From NCBI RefSeq assembly GCF_000146285.1, contig NZ_GL385912.1:202875-266874 (forward strand): 64,000 nt of DNA, given 5' to 3'. The DNA is from Mobiluncus curtisii subsp. curtisii ATCC 35241. Its GTDB lineage: Bacteria > Actinomycetota > Actinomycetes > Actinomycetales > Actinomycetaceae. The notes beneath the pieces are model-generated. The model did no database searches. It was not told the DNA's origin and saw only the letters and a list, made by a program, of their open reading frames with translations. Shown in pieces: positions 17,883 through 27,660 of the stretch (its first letter is position 1; every line of letters starts with the position of its first letter). The translations under genes were made by a program, and so were the position numbers.

Positions 17883-18146
17883 GTGAATAATTTCGAAGAA
17901 CTGTATGAGATTATTGAAAGCCGAAAGAACGAACGTCCGGAGGGATCCCGCACGGTTGAGGAGCTAGACAGGGGAGTCCACGGGATTGGCAAAAAGATTG
18001 TAGAAGAAGCTGCCGAAGTGTGGATGGCGTGCGAATATGAATCGGATGAAGCCGCCCAGATTGAAATCTCACAGCTCATTTATCATTTGCAGGTCATGAT
18101 GGTGGCGAAAGGGTTTACTCCCCAAGACATCTATCAACATATGTAG
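17883..18146 (+). CDS. hisE: Phosphoribosyl-ATP pyrophosphatase
   Basis: 87 aa. It hydrolyses PRATP to PRAMP in histidine synthesis. [20 protein letters not shown], the [16 protein letters not shown] metal-site helix and [17 protein letters not shown] match the MazG-like HisE fold. No Shine-Dalgarno is seen; a CATAAT hexamer ends 8 nt before the GTG, so it may be leaderless. It precedes hisG by 82 bp, the usual actinobacterial hisE-hisG pair. Confidence 0.93.
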   Translation: MNNFEELYEIIESRKNERPEGSRTVEELDRGVHGIGKKIVEEAAEVWMACEYESDEAAQIEISQLIYHLQVMMVAKGFTPQDIYQHM

Positions 18147-18228
18147 GACAGGGGCAACTTCGTCTAAAGTTTGCGTCCGATAACACCCGGAAACCAGTCA
18201 CAATAGTTTGAGAAAAGGGGAATCAGCC

Positions 18229-19077
18229 ATGTTACGAATCGCGGTGCCGAATAAGGGGTCACTGTGCGAACCGGCGGTCACGATGCTAAAAGAAGCCGGT
18301 TACAAGGTAACTCGGCGGGGACGTGAGCTGACGATTATTGACAAAAGCAACGATGTCGAGTTCTTTTTCCTGCGTCCGCGTGACATTGCAGTTTATGTCG
18401 GTGCCGGGGTCGTGTCTTGCGGTATTACCGGGCGGGATTTGCTGATTGACTCCGGAGTAGCCGCGGTGGAATATCTGGGGTTGGACTTTGCCCGTTCCAC
18501 ATTCCGGTTTGCTGGACCGGCGGGTAAGTTCCAAGAATTGGAGGATATCCAGGGCAAACGAGTCGCGACTTCCTATGACTTGCTGCTGAAAAAGTTTCTC
18601 GACGAGCATGAAATTTCTGGGGTCAGCGTGGTACACCTGGACGGTGCGGTGGAGTCTTCAGTCCAGCTGGGTATCGCCGATTTGATTGCTGATGTGGTCG
18701 AGACTGGTTCTACGTTGCGAGCTGCAGGTTTGCATACTTTCGGGAAACCTTTGATGGAATCTGAGGCCTTGCTGATTACTGCCGCGGGACAGGAGACTCA
18801 TGCCCAGCTGCAAACTTTGGCAGCACGCCTGCGGGGCGTGATGGTAGCGCGAACCTACGTGCTGATGGACTACAACGCTCCTTCCGCCCAACTTGCAGAC
18901 TTGTTAGCGATTACGCCCGGTATTGAATCTCCAACCATTTCCGACTTAGCTGAGGATGCCTGGAAAGCTGTGCGCGTCATGGTGAAAGCCGCGGATGTGA
19001 ACCTCATTATGGATCGTCTCTATGCGGCGGGGGCACGTGGAATCATTGTGACTGACCTGAAAGCGTGCCGTCTGTAA
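18229..19077 (+). CDS. hisG: ATP phosphoribosyltransferase (long form)
   Basis: 282 aa from ATG 18229, which follows AAAAGGGGA. It catalyses the first step of histidine synthesis from ATP and PRPP. LRIAVPNKGSL opens the catalytic domain, IADLIADVVETGSTLRAAGL carries the PRPP loop, and the last ~75 residues form the ACT-like histidine-sensing domain, so it should be feedback inhibited by histidine without HisZ. It ends 13 bp from the convergent DUF3866 gene. Confidence 0.95.
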   Translation: MLRIAVPNKGSLCEPAVTMLKEAGYKVTRRGRELTIIDKSNDVEFFFLRPRDIAVYVGAGVVSCGITGRDLLIDSGVAAVEYLGLDFARSTFRFAGPAGKFQELEDIQGKRVATSYDLLLKKFLDEHEISGVSVVHLDGAVESSVQLGIADLIADVVETGSTLRAAGLHTFGKPLMESEALLITAAGQETHAQLQTLAARLRGVMVARTYVLMDYNAPSAQLADLLAITPGIESPTISDLAEDAWKAVRVMVKAADVNLIMDRLYAAGARGIIVTDLKACRL

Positions 19078-19090
19078 CACTGCGGTCCCC

Positions 19091-20284
19091 TCAGAGACGC
19101 GGCGCGGGGTCGTTCTCTGATTTCTTGGCTTCAGGGACTGGCACAGTGGCTCCGTAGACTCCCGCGGCTGCCGCCGCTAGGAAAGCGGCTGGGTCTTCGC
19201 TTAGGGTCCTTCCCATGGTGGAAAGTTTCACCGGGAACTCCTCCAGAGCCGCGTACAGTCCCGTAGTGGGTTGGTTGATAACCCGGTGGTGTTCCTGCAG
19301 AAGGCTCAGTTGGGACTTCACCAGGGGCGTGAAGGTTCCTTTCGGGTCGGCGAGGGTCTTTTCAACGGGATTGTCTATGTCGAAAACGGGAAGTACGACA
19401 TCCAGAGGAGGCAACCCCATCCAAGTCAGCATGGTTAGGGAATGATGCGAAATTCCGTAGTGGCGGGGGCGCGCGTCACCACTGGACATGCGCAGCACTG
19501 CAATTGGATGACCGTTTAACGCCGAGGCGGTATGTAAAAATTGTGCTCCGTCCACCCCCGAGTAACCCCAGCGAGTACCGGTGCCCAGGTTGCCCGGACC
19601 TTGTGACACAATGACTGCGTCAGCTTTTACCACCGCAGACGCTACGAACAGGGCGGAAGGAAAACTCACGGCTTCGTAATCGCCCCCAAAACACTGACCG
19701 CAGGTAATGGTGGCAGCTAAACTGCCGGACTCACGCATTTGAGCTACGGTACGGGAATACGCTAACGGCAGAGCTCCGCCATCGGTTTGAATATAAACCA
19801 GCCGGGCTCGCGGGTTGTGGTGCAGGAAACCCGCCACGATAGCCGGTAAAGCCGAATGCAAATCCGTCACCAGAACCGGAAGTCCATCTAGCGTATCAGC
19901 GGAACGCAGCAGAGAGTGGTAGGGGCTGTCCGGTTCGTCCGCGCCCAACACGACCTTTTGATGTGGGGTGTAACGAGCCTTCACCAAGTGACCGGGATTA
20001 GGCAGCTCGTCCGCCGGCAGACGGGTTTCATTAGCCAGAACCATGGCTTCGCCACCGGTACCCAAGGCCTTTGCCAGGGGAGAAACTTCAATCTGGATGA
20101 TGTCACCGGGCTGCGCGGCACCAAGCAACTCTGGATAGCAGATGGCTCGGCAGGTATCACCGGGCTGGAAACTCACGGCAGGCCCGGAATCTTGTTGGGG
20201 AGGCGCAGCTACAATTTCGCAGAGCAAAACCTGATGAGGGGTCTGCCGCCGCACTTCCAGAACACGTGCTTTCCGAATCATCAC
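19091..20284 (-). CDS. DUF3866 family protein
   Basis: 397 aa, matching by pattern (PGHLVKARYTPHQ, GQCFGGDYEAV, IVSQGPGNLGTGTRWGYSG, HYGISHHSLTML) the actinobacterial DUF3866 family, whose biochemical role I do not know. No signal peptide or membrane segment. The GTG at 20284 is chosen because a TATGCT hexamer lies exactly 6 nt upstream with no Shine-Dalgarno; the next codon is ATG. It is divergent from pafBC and lies where many actinobacteria carry the proteasome gene block. Confidence 0.8.
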   Translation of the reverse strand: MMIRKARVLEVRRQTPHQVLLCEIVAAPPQQDSGPAVSFQPGDTCRAICYPELLGAAQPGDIIQIEVSPLAKALGTGGEAMVLANETRLPADELPNPGHLVKARYTPHQKVVLGADEPDSPYHSLLRSADTLDGLPVLVTDLHSALPAIVAGFLHHNPRARLVYIQTDGGALPLAYSRTVAQMRESGSLAATITCGQCFGGDYEAVSFPSALFVASAVVKADAVIVSQGPGNLGTGTRWGYSGVDGAQFLHTASALNGHPIAVLRMSSGDARPRHYGISHHSLTMLTWMGLPPLDVVLPVFDIDNPVEKTLADPKGTFTPLVKSQLSLLQEHHRVINQPTTGLYAALEEFPVKLSTMGRTLSEDPAAFLAAAAAGVYGATVPVPEAKKSENDPAPRL

Positions 20285-20352
20285 AGCTTAAGCATAGCCG
20301 CTTTACGCCTGGGTTCAGAACAATCCTGAAGGCGCACAGCTATAATTTTTGT

Positions 20353-22500
20353 ATGCACCAGGTATCCAACGAGCCCGACATTTTCGATGCAGACGACGAT
20401 TATGAATGGCGCGAAGACTTCCCTAGTGAATCGCAACTTGCCTCGGCATCGCGACGTTACCAGGGGCTTTTAACGATTTTTTATCGGAATGCCCGCCCTC
20501 TGACTTATGACGAAATCTATGCCGCCTACAATGCCACCATTGGACCTTACCTGCCGGTCAGCCCCGACACCGACCAGACGCAGCCGCATGACGCTTACAG
20601 CCTCAAAATCCGCAATGATATTAAAACTCTGAATAAAATCCTGGGCGGGATTATCGTCCAAGATGAACGCAACAATGCGGGGACTGCCCACCGATACCTG
20701 CTGCGACCCGATGTGAGTCGCCAAACGCACTTGGCTTTTGATGCTGCTGAATCAGTCTGGGTACACGTCGCACTGGGATTATTAGAAGGCGACTTTACCC
20801 AGATTGATTCCCATGTCCGTTCCGTCAGCGAAATCGACCCCGCAAATCCGTTAGAAGTGCAATCTCAAGCACTCATTTCGCGGTTTACGCAGGATGTTTT
20901 TCGGGCAATTGCCGCGGCACAGATAATCGAGTTTGATTATCAGGCACGCTATGGTGAATCTACGCATCGACGAGTGCGACCCACGCGGATGATGCTGTCG
21001 CGCGGTTTTTTCTACGTTCGCGGTTTTGACGAAACTCGCCAAGGTTTCCGGACCTTTAAGTTGTCTCGACTCAGTAACCCGGTGATTACGGACCAGACCT
21101 TTGACGTTGCGGAACACGTTGAATCCCCGCGCAACGTTTCTCTGGAGAGCCCCCTGGAACGGGTCATTTTTGTGGCGGATCCTGAAAAAGCCTCCGAAGC
21201 CGTCATGAATGCGGAACTCATCTGTGTGTATGCCGATTTCGCCTGCCAAGCGCCGAAACTGGGGCTGGACGTACCCGACCGGGTTCCTTCAGGATGGAAT
21301 TTGTATCGTGCCAAACGACCAGATTTCTATACATGGAGCCGTTTAGCCACCGAAGCAATGGCGCACCTGACAGTGCTGGACCCACCGAAACTTGTGACGG
21401 CGACCATACAAGCGGCTCAGCGTCTGACTCATCTCGAATTGACGGCGGGCGAGTCTGAAACCGGACGGCTGAAGTTTGACGAGTTTAGCCACCGCACCGC
21501 GGGCGTTTCTATAGATAACCAGACGCGCGTCACAGCTGAATCCCTGGCAGTGATGACATTTATCCTCAAACACACCGCGGCAGGTAACACCTGTACCGTA
21601 TCTGAACTGGCCAAACATTTTGGTCTGCAACCTGCAGACATCAAAAACATTATTTGGGATTTCTTGGACTTGGACGCGGCAGCCAGCAACGCAGATTCTG
21701 ACTATGACAGTTTCCTGCCCTCGATTCGTAAAGACGGAACGATTGAGGTCAACGGTTCTCGCAGTTGGGTGATGCCCCCGTCCTTTAGCGCTCATGAGGC
21801 GCTGTCCCTCCTGTTGGGGCTGGAAGTCGCCGGATATTTGGCGCCGTCATCACAAGAGGCGATTGCGACCGCTCGTCTGAAGGTTGCCTCCTGGTTGGGG
21901 CAAGTGCATGAACTGACCGCCCCGCAGTTGGTGACCAATACGGTGCCGCCCTCGATTCAGAACTCTTTGGAAACGTTGAATCGGGCGATAGAACAGGGTC
22001 GCACGGTCGTTTTCACCTATACCAATGCCAGCTGGGATACTGCGCCGCGCCGAGTGGCACCCCAGTCTGTCTATACGGATCGCTACCACGTGTATCTGGT
22101 GGGAGTGAATCTGGATAAACGCAAGTGGCACAAGTACCGCCTGGATCGCCTCAGTGACCTGCATGTCACCGCGGAACCGATTCCTGACAAACTCCCGCAA
22201 AAACCTAGCTACAAGTACCAGACGGTCGATCTGGAGCTAAAGAACCAAGCGAAATCATATGTTGACACGATTCTTCACGCCCAGACGGTGGAACAATCCG
22301 CGACCACATACCGGGTGCGTTTGAAAGTGAAAGATCCTGCCTGGCTGCAGCGGGTGATACAGATTCTCGCCACCGATATTACAGTCATTGTCGGTGGACC
22401 TGCACACCAGACCGTAGTGGAGGCAGCTCGACAGACGGGGGTCGTGGCTTTGTCTCGCTACGCCGAACTCGACTCCACGCGGGAGGTAGCGGACGGGTAA
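20353..22500 (+). CDS. pafBC: PafBC fused WYL-domain transcriptional activator
   Basis: 715 aa. Two copies of an HTH-WYL-WCX arrangement are fused in one chain, corresponding to PafB (residues ~1-365) and PafC (~366-715), which are separate in mycobacteria but fused in Arthrobacter. PafBC activates the LexA/RecA-independent DNA-damage response. WYL-like segments read HRRVRPTRMMLSRGFFYVRG and APRRVAPQSVYTDRYHVYLV. The ATG at 20353 lies 6 nt after a perfect TATAAT (20341-20346), strongly suggesting a leaderless mRNA. No Pup or proteasome gene is adjacent. Confidence 0.9.
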   Translation: MHQVSNEPDIFDADDDYEWREDFPSESQLASASRRYQGLLTIFYRNARPLTYDEIYAAYNATIGPYLPVSPDTDQTQPHDAYSLKIRNDIKTLNKILGGIIVQDERNNAGTAHRYLLRPDVSRQTHLAFDAAESVWVHVALGLLEGDFTQIDSHVRSVSEIDPANPLEVQSQALISRFTQDVFRAIAAAQIIEFDYQARYGESTHRRVRPTRMMLSRGFFYVRGFDETRQGFRTFKLSRLSNPVITDQTFDVAEHVESPRNVSLESPLERVIFVADPEKASEAVMNAELICVYADFACQAPKLGLDVPDRVPSGWNLYRAKRPDFYTWSRLATEAMAHLTVLDPPKLVTATIQAAQRLTHLELTAGESETGRLKFDEFSHRTAGVSIDNQTRVTAESLAVMTFILKHTAAGNTCTVSELAKHFGLQPADIKNIIWDFLDLDAAASNADSDYDSFLPSIRKDGTIEVNGSRSWVMPPSFSAHEALSLLLGLEVAGYLAPSSQEAIATARLKVASWLGQVHELTAPQLVTNTVPPSIQNSLETLNRAIEQGRTVVFTYTNASWDTAPRRVAPQSVYTDRYHVYLVGVNLDKRKWHKYRLDRLSDLHVTAEPIPDKLPQKPSYKYQTVDLELKNQAKSYVDTILHAQTVEQSATTYRVRLKVKDPAWLQRVIQILATDITVIVGGPAHQTVVEAARQTGVVALSRYAELDSTREVADG

Positions 22501-22509
22501 GATTGAGTT

Positions 22510-22830
22510 ATGAGTGTTCAGGGTATCGTGTGGCTCATCGCCGTAATTTGTGCCGTGGCAATTTTTGTGGCGACGACCGTATGGATTATTTTGCGGGGGA
22601 TACGTCTCTATCGGACGGTTCGCGATATTGAGATGCCCGTCCACGATGCCTTGGAGTCAGTTAGCGAACCGGTCCGAAAGCCGGCACCTACGGGAGACCC
22701 TGCAACTTTGAGCGCAGCACGCGTGGCACGCGCCGAGGTGAAACAGGCTCGCAAGGTCAACAAACAACGCCGCCTGAACGCCGCTCATGACCGTTGGGCG
22801 AGCTACGATTTGGTGGCACCGCGGCAGTAA
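22510..22830 (+). CDS. Small single-pass membrane protein
   Basis: 106 aa. One hydrophobic helix (residues ~6-29, GIVWLIAVICAVAIFVATTV) is followed by a basic, alanine- and lysine-rich cytoplasmic tail (ARVARAEVKQARKVNKQRR). I do not recognise the family. It sits between pafBC and helY, where many actinobacteria encode TatA and TatC. It lacks the TatA signature (FG dipeptide and following amphipathic helix), so it is not an obvious TatA. Role unknown. Confidence 0.72.
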   Translation: MSVQGIVWLIAVICAVAIFVATTVWIILRGIRLYRTVRDIEMPVHDALESVSEPVRKPAPTGDPATLSAARVARAEVKQARKVNKQRRLNAAHDRWASYDLVAPRQ

Positions 22831-22842
22831 ACATCTGAAATT

Positions 22843-25293
22843 ATGAGTCCTAAACGTCACCGTTACCGTGAAAGCCAGAAAGCTGCCGCACGATTGGCGC
22901 AAACGGAAGCCGCCGACGCGACCAACCCCTCTCCTGCACAGCGTTATCAGGCTTTCAAAGCGACCCAGCAGTCTCCGGAACTCTACGAGTTCCAAGCTCT
23001 GTTTGATTTTCCCTTGGATGACTTTCAAATCGAGGCCTGCCAGGTACTCGATAAGGGGCAAGATGTTTTGGTTAGTGCCCCGACTTCAGCTGGGAAAACT
23101 ATTGTCGGCTTTTACGGGATTTTCCTGGCTTTTCACCAGGGCAAACGCCTGTTTTACACGACCCCGATTAAAGCTCTGTCCAACCAAAAGTATCTGGAAC
23201 TGGTGGAGTTATTCGGTGTCGATAATGTCGGATTGTTGACCGGCGACACCGCGATAAATGGCGACGCCGCCATCATTGTGATGACCACCGAAGTGCTGCG
23301 GAACATGATTTACGCCGCGGCGCCGCTGGCAGACCTGGGATATGTAGTCATGGATGAGGTTCATTATCTCTCCGATCATTTCCGTGGACCGGTGTGGGAA
23401 GAAATCATTATTCACCTCGATGCGGCGGTGCGTCTGATTTGCCTTTCTGCCACGATTTCTAACGCTAATGTTTTCGCCCAATGGCTCCAGACTTTGCGCG
23501 GTCCCACCACCGTCATTTCGACCTCTGTCCGCCCGGTGCCGTTGAAACACTTTATGATTAGCGCCTCGGGCGAAGTTCTGCCCCTATTTGCCAAAGGTGA
23601 GGTGGGTGGACACCTGAACCGGGCTCTGCTAGCGCAAGCTGCCCAGCAGGTCATGCCGCGTCGGGGGCGGATGCCCCGCCGGATTCGCGCGGACAGACCC
23701 GCCGTAGCACGCAGTCTGGAACAGCAGGATTTGCTCCCGGCGATTGTGTTTATATTTTCCCGGCAGGGCTGTAACGATGCGGCAGCGCAGGTGTTTGACG
23801 CCGGTCTACGTTTCACCACTACAGAAGAAGCCGACCAGATTCGTCTCGAGGTAGAAACTACGCTGGCAGGGTTCAGCCAGGGCGATTTGAGCGCTATTGA
23901 CGTTTCGAACTGGGAAGAAACCCTGGCTGCCGGTATCGCCCCACATCACGCCGGATTACTGCCGATTCAAAAGCAACTGACCGAGTCGCTATTCGCGAAA
24001 GGCTTGATTCGCCTGGTCTTTGCTACCGAAACGCTGGCCCTCGGGATTAACATGCCTGCCCGCACCGTTGTCCTGGAATCGCTGAATAAATGGAACGGTC
24101 AGGAACGCGCGAACTTGACGCCGGGGGAGTACACCCAGCTCACGGGTCGCGCTGGACGCCGCGGGATTGATTCGGTGGGACATGCGCTGACTCTCATGGA
24201 AGTGAAGAATCCGCCCCAGCTGCTGGCTAATTTGGCGAGTCAACAAACCTACCCGCTGCACTCGGCTTTCGTACCAACGTTTAACATGGCAGTAAACCTG
24301 CTGGCTCGCACTACGCTGGAGGGGGCAAAGGAAACCGTTGAAAAGTCTTTTGCTCAATATGTAGCGTTGGGAAGTTCACGCAAATTGTTCGCACAACTGC
24401 GCCGGTTTGAAGATTTGGCAGCGGATCAAGAACGCAGTGCCAGTTGCGAGCGCGGGGACGTGATGGCGCTGCTGGACTTGATGAACGCCCTTTCCAAAAC
24501 CGAAAAACAAGCTAAACAGCGACGCCACAGCGGGGAAAATACCCCCCAGAACCAGCAAGCCGACCGTCGGGCTATAGAGCAGGCACGCGCCCAGATGAAA
24601 GCCCACCCGGTCTATAACTGTCCAGAACGGGACAAACATCTGGTGAAAGCCCACCAGGCTGCCAAAAACCGAGAATCTGCCCGGATCACTCGCCAGCGGA
24701 TTGAAACTCGCACAAAGTCCCTGGCACGTCAGTTGGATCACACCTGTCAAGTGCTGCGGGAACTGGACTATGTTGATGATAATTTTCAGCTTCGTGACGC
24801 GGGAATCATGTTGCAGTCGGTCTATAACGAGCGTGATTTGCTGGTGGTGGAATGTTTACGTCGCGGCGTCTTCGATGACTTGAACGTGGCGGATTTAGCA
24901 GGGGCGCTCTCGGTGTGCCTGGCGCAAAACCGTACTGGCGGACTGTCCCGTTTGATTCCAGCCGAGGCATCTGCCAGTCTGGCGATAGCACTGGAATCGA
25001 TGGGGCGAATTAACTTTGAAATCGCTACTCTCCAGCAAGAACACTATCTGGAGGCATACCCGCCATTGGAGACAGATTTGTTGCCTGGAGTTGTGGCGTG
25101 GGCGCAAGACATCAGTCTCGGGCAATGCTTGGAGCTGACCGGCATGAGCGCCGGGGACTTCGTGCGGGTCATCCGCCAGGTTATAGACCTCGCCGACCAG
25201 TTGCGCAAACTGAACCTCAATCCGGCTCTGCACGCGAAATTCCGCAGCGTTATCAATCAGGTGAAGCGGGGAGTGGTGACGTGGGACTTCTGA
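22843..25293 (+). CDS. helY: HelY, SKI2/Mtr4-like superfamily 2 RNA helicase
   Basis: 816 aa, a little shorter than typical HelY (about 900). Motif I is APTSAGKT at residues 79-86, motif Ia TTPIKALSNQ, motif II DEVH at 171-174, motif III CLSATISN, motif V FATETLALGINMPA and motif VI QLTGRAGRRGID. The C-terminal helical part matches the Ski2/Dob1 arch-less end. Probably an RNA helicase or processing factor. It follows pafBC as in other actinobacteria; its end overlaps lnt by 13 bp. Confidence 0.9.
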   Translation: MSPKRHRYRESQKAAARLAQTEAADATNPSPAQRYQAFKATQQSPELYEFQALFDFPLDDFQIEACQVLDKGQDVLVSAPTSAGKTIVGFYGIFLAFHQGKRLFYTTPIKALSNQKYLELVELFGVDNVGLLTGDTAINGDAAIIVMTTEVLRNMIYAAAPLADLGYVVMDEVHYLSDHFRGPVWEEIIIHLDAAVRLICLSATISNANVFAQWLQTLRGPTTVISTSVRPVPLKHFMISASGEVLPLFAKGEVGGHLNRALLAQAAQQVMPRRGRMPRRIRADRPAVARSLEQQDLLPAIVFIFSRQGCNDAAAQVFDAGLRFTTTEEADQIRLEVETTLAGFSQGDLSAIDVSNWEETLAAGIAPHHAGLLPIQKQLTESLFAKGLIRLVFATETLALGINMPARTVVLESLNKWNGQERANLTPGEYTQLTGRAGRRGIDSVGHALTLMEVKNPPQLLANLASQQTYPLHSAFVPTFNMAVNLLARTTLEGAKETVEKSFAQYVALGSSRKLFAQLRRFEDLAADQERSASCERGDVMALLDLMNALSKTEKQAKQRRHSGENTPQNQQADRRAIEQARAQMKAHPVYNCPERDKHLVKAHQAAKNRESARITRQRIETRTKSLARQLDHTCQVLRELDYVDDNFQLRDAGIMLQSVYNERDLLVVECLRRGVFDDLNVADLAGALSVCLAQNRTGGLSRLIPAEASASLAIALESMGRINFEIATLQQEHYLEAYPPLETDLLPGVVAWAQDISLGQCLELTGMSAGDFVRVIRQVIDLADQLRKLNLNPALHAKFRSVINQVKRGVVTWDF

Positions 25294-26876
25294 TAGCTCT
25301 GCCCCTAGCTTTCATAGGGGGAGTGGCGGGAGCCCTGGCTTTTCCGCACTGGAATGTGTGGCCTTTGCTGATTCTTTCCCTCATGATTTTGCTGGGAACC
25401 TTGCGTCGTCAGTTCGGTTGTGGTTCTCGCAGGCGGCGTGTTTTGTTAGTGTCAGCAGTGTGGGGGCTCGGTTTTTTCGGTCCGCAGCTGAGCTGGACCG
25501 GGGTTTCTGCAGGTTCAGCTTTTCCGTGGATTGCCCTGACGATTTTAGAGACGCTGTTTATTTGTTTTTTTGCACAAGTGTGGGTGCGTGGGGATCAGGC
25601 TATTCCACGGTTTCCCCGTTCGTTGGGGATGTTACGGCTGGTTTGGGCGCCTCTGGCATGGGTCGGCGTGGAACAGTTGCGCTCCTTGATTCCTTTCGGT
25701 GGGTTTCCCTGGGCAAAACTTGCTTTTGCGGTGGTGGATACGCCGTTGTTGGCATGGGCACCCTGGGGAGGCAGTGTGCTGGTCAGCGGGGTTTGTGTAT
25801 TCATAGCCGCTGCCGTGCTGGAACTTTTGAATCGCCACCGTGGTCTGATGCTGAGGATGGTGTCGCTGGTCGCTCTCATTGCCGTCGTCGTATTCCCCAC
25901 CTTGGTGCATCCGGCGTTGCCCGTTGTTACCAGGCATGTGACAGTCGCTGCGGTCCAGGGCAATACGCCGGGACGCGAGCCACAAACGGCATTCGGGCAG
26001 CCTTATGAAGTGTTGCTAAACCACGTAGCGGAGTCTCTCCGCCTGCGTCAACGGACGTCTCGTCACGTTGATTTGGTGTTGTGGGCGGAAAACGCGGCAG
26101 ACATAGACCCGCGGACCAGTCATCATGCAGCTGCTCTGGTGAACCAGGTGACAGCCGCCTTTCAAGCTCCGCTCATTACGGGTACGTTAGGAGCGGGAGC
26201 CCGCGGACCAGGCGTAGCTAACCTTGCCGGATCGAACCTCGACACAAGTTCTTTGCAAAACACCATCTTGGTGTGGACCAACGGGCAAGCCCGCGACACT
26301 TATGCCAAGAAGCATCTGGTTCCTTTCGGCGAGTACCTGCCTTGGCGAAAATTTTTTGCCACATTTATTCCCTTTTTAGCCGATTTGGTTCCCGCGGACC
26401 TAATTGCCGGGCAGAGTGTGGCACAGCTTGAGGTTTCGCTCTCCGGTCGAGACGTGCATTTGGCCAGTCCCATCTGTTACGAGATTGCTGACGATGACCT
26501 GGTGCGACAAGCGGTCAAAGGTGCGAACTTTATCTATGTGCCTACGTCGAGTTCCTTCTTTGGTTCTTCCGATGAAGCTGACCAGCAACTCGCTATTGCC
26601 CGCTTTCGTGCGGCTGAACACGGTTTGGACACCATCCAAGTATCCACGATGGATTCCACAGCCCGGATTAATGCTCGTGGACAGATTGTGGGGCGGGTGA
26701 TTCCAAACTTCCAGGCAGGCAGTTTCGTCACGAGCCTTCCTCTGCGCAGCGGGACCACCCCCGCAACCTTCACCGGCGAACTGCTCGGTCTGGGGGCGCA
26801 GGTATTGGTGGTGCTGGCGGCGGTTTTACAAGTTTTATTGGCACTCTCAGAAAGTTGGAAACGTGAAAAACACTAA
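25281..26876 (+). CDS. lnt: Apolipoprotein N-acyltransferase
   Basis: 531 aa from GTG 25281, overlapping helY. Several N-terminal membrane helices (residues ~1-200) precede the nitrilase-like domain. The catalytic triad is Glu270 (LWAENAAD), Lys343 (YAKKHLVPFGEYLP) and Cys399 (SPICYEIAD). Lnt N-acylates lipoproteins in the membrane; RibY would be a substrate. Longer in-frame sequence upstream lies inside helY and is not coding. In M. tuberculosis Lnt and Ppm1 are fused; here they overlap by 14 bp as separate genes. Confidence 0.92.
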   Translation: MGLLIALPLAFIGGVAGALAFPHWNVWPLLILSLMILLGTLRRQFGCGSRRRRVLLVSAVWGLGFFGPQLSWTGVSAGSAFPWIALTILETLFICFFAQVWVRGDQAIPRFPRSLGMLRLVWAPLAWVGVEQLRSLIPFGGFPWAKLAFAVVDTPLLAWAPWGGSVLVSGVCVFIAAAVLELLNRHRGLMLRMVSLVALIAVVVFPTLVHPALPVVTRHVTVAAVQGNTPGREPQTAFGQPYEVLLNHVAESLRLRQRTSRHVDLVLWAENAADIDPRTSHHAAALVNQVTAAFQAPLITGTLGAGARGPGVANLAGSNLDTSSLQNTILVWTNGQARDTYAKKHLVPFGEYLPWRKFFATFIPFLADLVPADLIAGQSVAQLEVSLSGRDVHLASPICYEIADDDLVRQAVKGANFIYVPTSSSFFGSSDEADQQLAIARFRAAEHGLDTIQVSTMDSTARINARGQIVGRVIPNFQAGSFVTSLPLRSGTTPATFTGELLGLGAQVLVVLAAVLQVLLALSESWKREKH

Positions 26877-27609
26877 CTATAACGCGCAGACCGTTATCGC
26901 TATCCCGACCTATAACGAGCGAGAAAACCTCGAGTGGATTACCACAGAGGTTTTGGCGCAAGCGCCAGGAATTCACATCCTCATCGTGGATGATAATTCA
27001 CCTGATGGGACGGGGGAATTGGCAGACGCTTTAGCTGCGAATCACCCGCAGCTTCATGTGTTGCACCGCACGGGTAAGGAGGGTCTGGGACCGGCTTATT
27101 TGGCAGCATTTGCCTGGGCGGATAGCCACGGATACAGCTGGGTTGGGGAATTCGATGCAGATGGTTCGCACCAGCCTCGGGATTTACCGCGTCTGTTGGC
27201 TTTAGCTCATGGTAGCGGTCGTCCGGACCTGGTCATCGGATCGCGCTGGCGGCGTGGGGGAGCGACCTCAGGGTGGTCGCTCCCGCGTCAGGCGCTGAGC
27301 CGGGCGGGAAGCGTTTATGTCAATGTGGTGCTGGGATTGGGCGTAGCTGACACCACAGCGGGTTTCCGGGTCTATCGGGTGGATTTCCTGTCCCGTTTAT
27401 TGCAGCGTTACGTCATTGAATCAAAAGGGTACGGTTTCCAGATTGAGATGACCTGGCGGACGCGCCGGGCGGGGGGCAAGATTGTGGAAGTGCCCATTAC
27501 CTTTGTGGAACGCCGGGCAGGTACTTCGAAAATGAGCGGGTCAATCATTAAGGAAGCGTTCCTAGAAGTCGCCAAGTGGCGGATACGGGAACTATGCCAA
27601 CGTGCCTAG
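26863..27609 (+). CDS. ppm1: Polyprenol monophosphomannose synthase
   Basis: 248 aa family-2 glycosyltransferase. IAIPTYNERENLEWI opens the GT2 fold, IVDDNSPDGTGE and GEFDADGSHQPRDLP give the nucleotide and metal sites, and RRAGTSKMSGS is the dolichyl-phosphate mannosyltransferase tail motif. It transfers mannose from GDP-mannose to polyprenol phosphate. No C-terminal membrane domain is present, so it probably associates with Lnt at the membrane. GTG start overlaps lnt. Confidence 0.9.
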   Translation: MKNTNYNAQTVIAIPTYNERENLEWITTEVLAQAPGIHILIVDDNSPDGTGELADALAANHPQLHVLHRTGKEGLGPAYLAAFAWADSHGYSWVGEFDADGSHQPRDLPRLLALAHGSGRPDLVIGSRWRRGGATSGWSLPRQALSRAGSVYVNVVLGLGVADTTAGFRVYRVDFLSRLLQRYVIESKGYGFQIEMTWRTRRAGGKIVEVPITFVERRAGTSKMSGSIIKEAFLEVAKWRIRELCQRA

Positions 27610-27660
27610 TGTTATGTCATTTTATTAGTGTAGCTCCACGGAGTGTTGAAACCGGGAATA

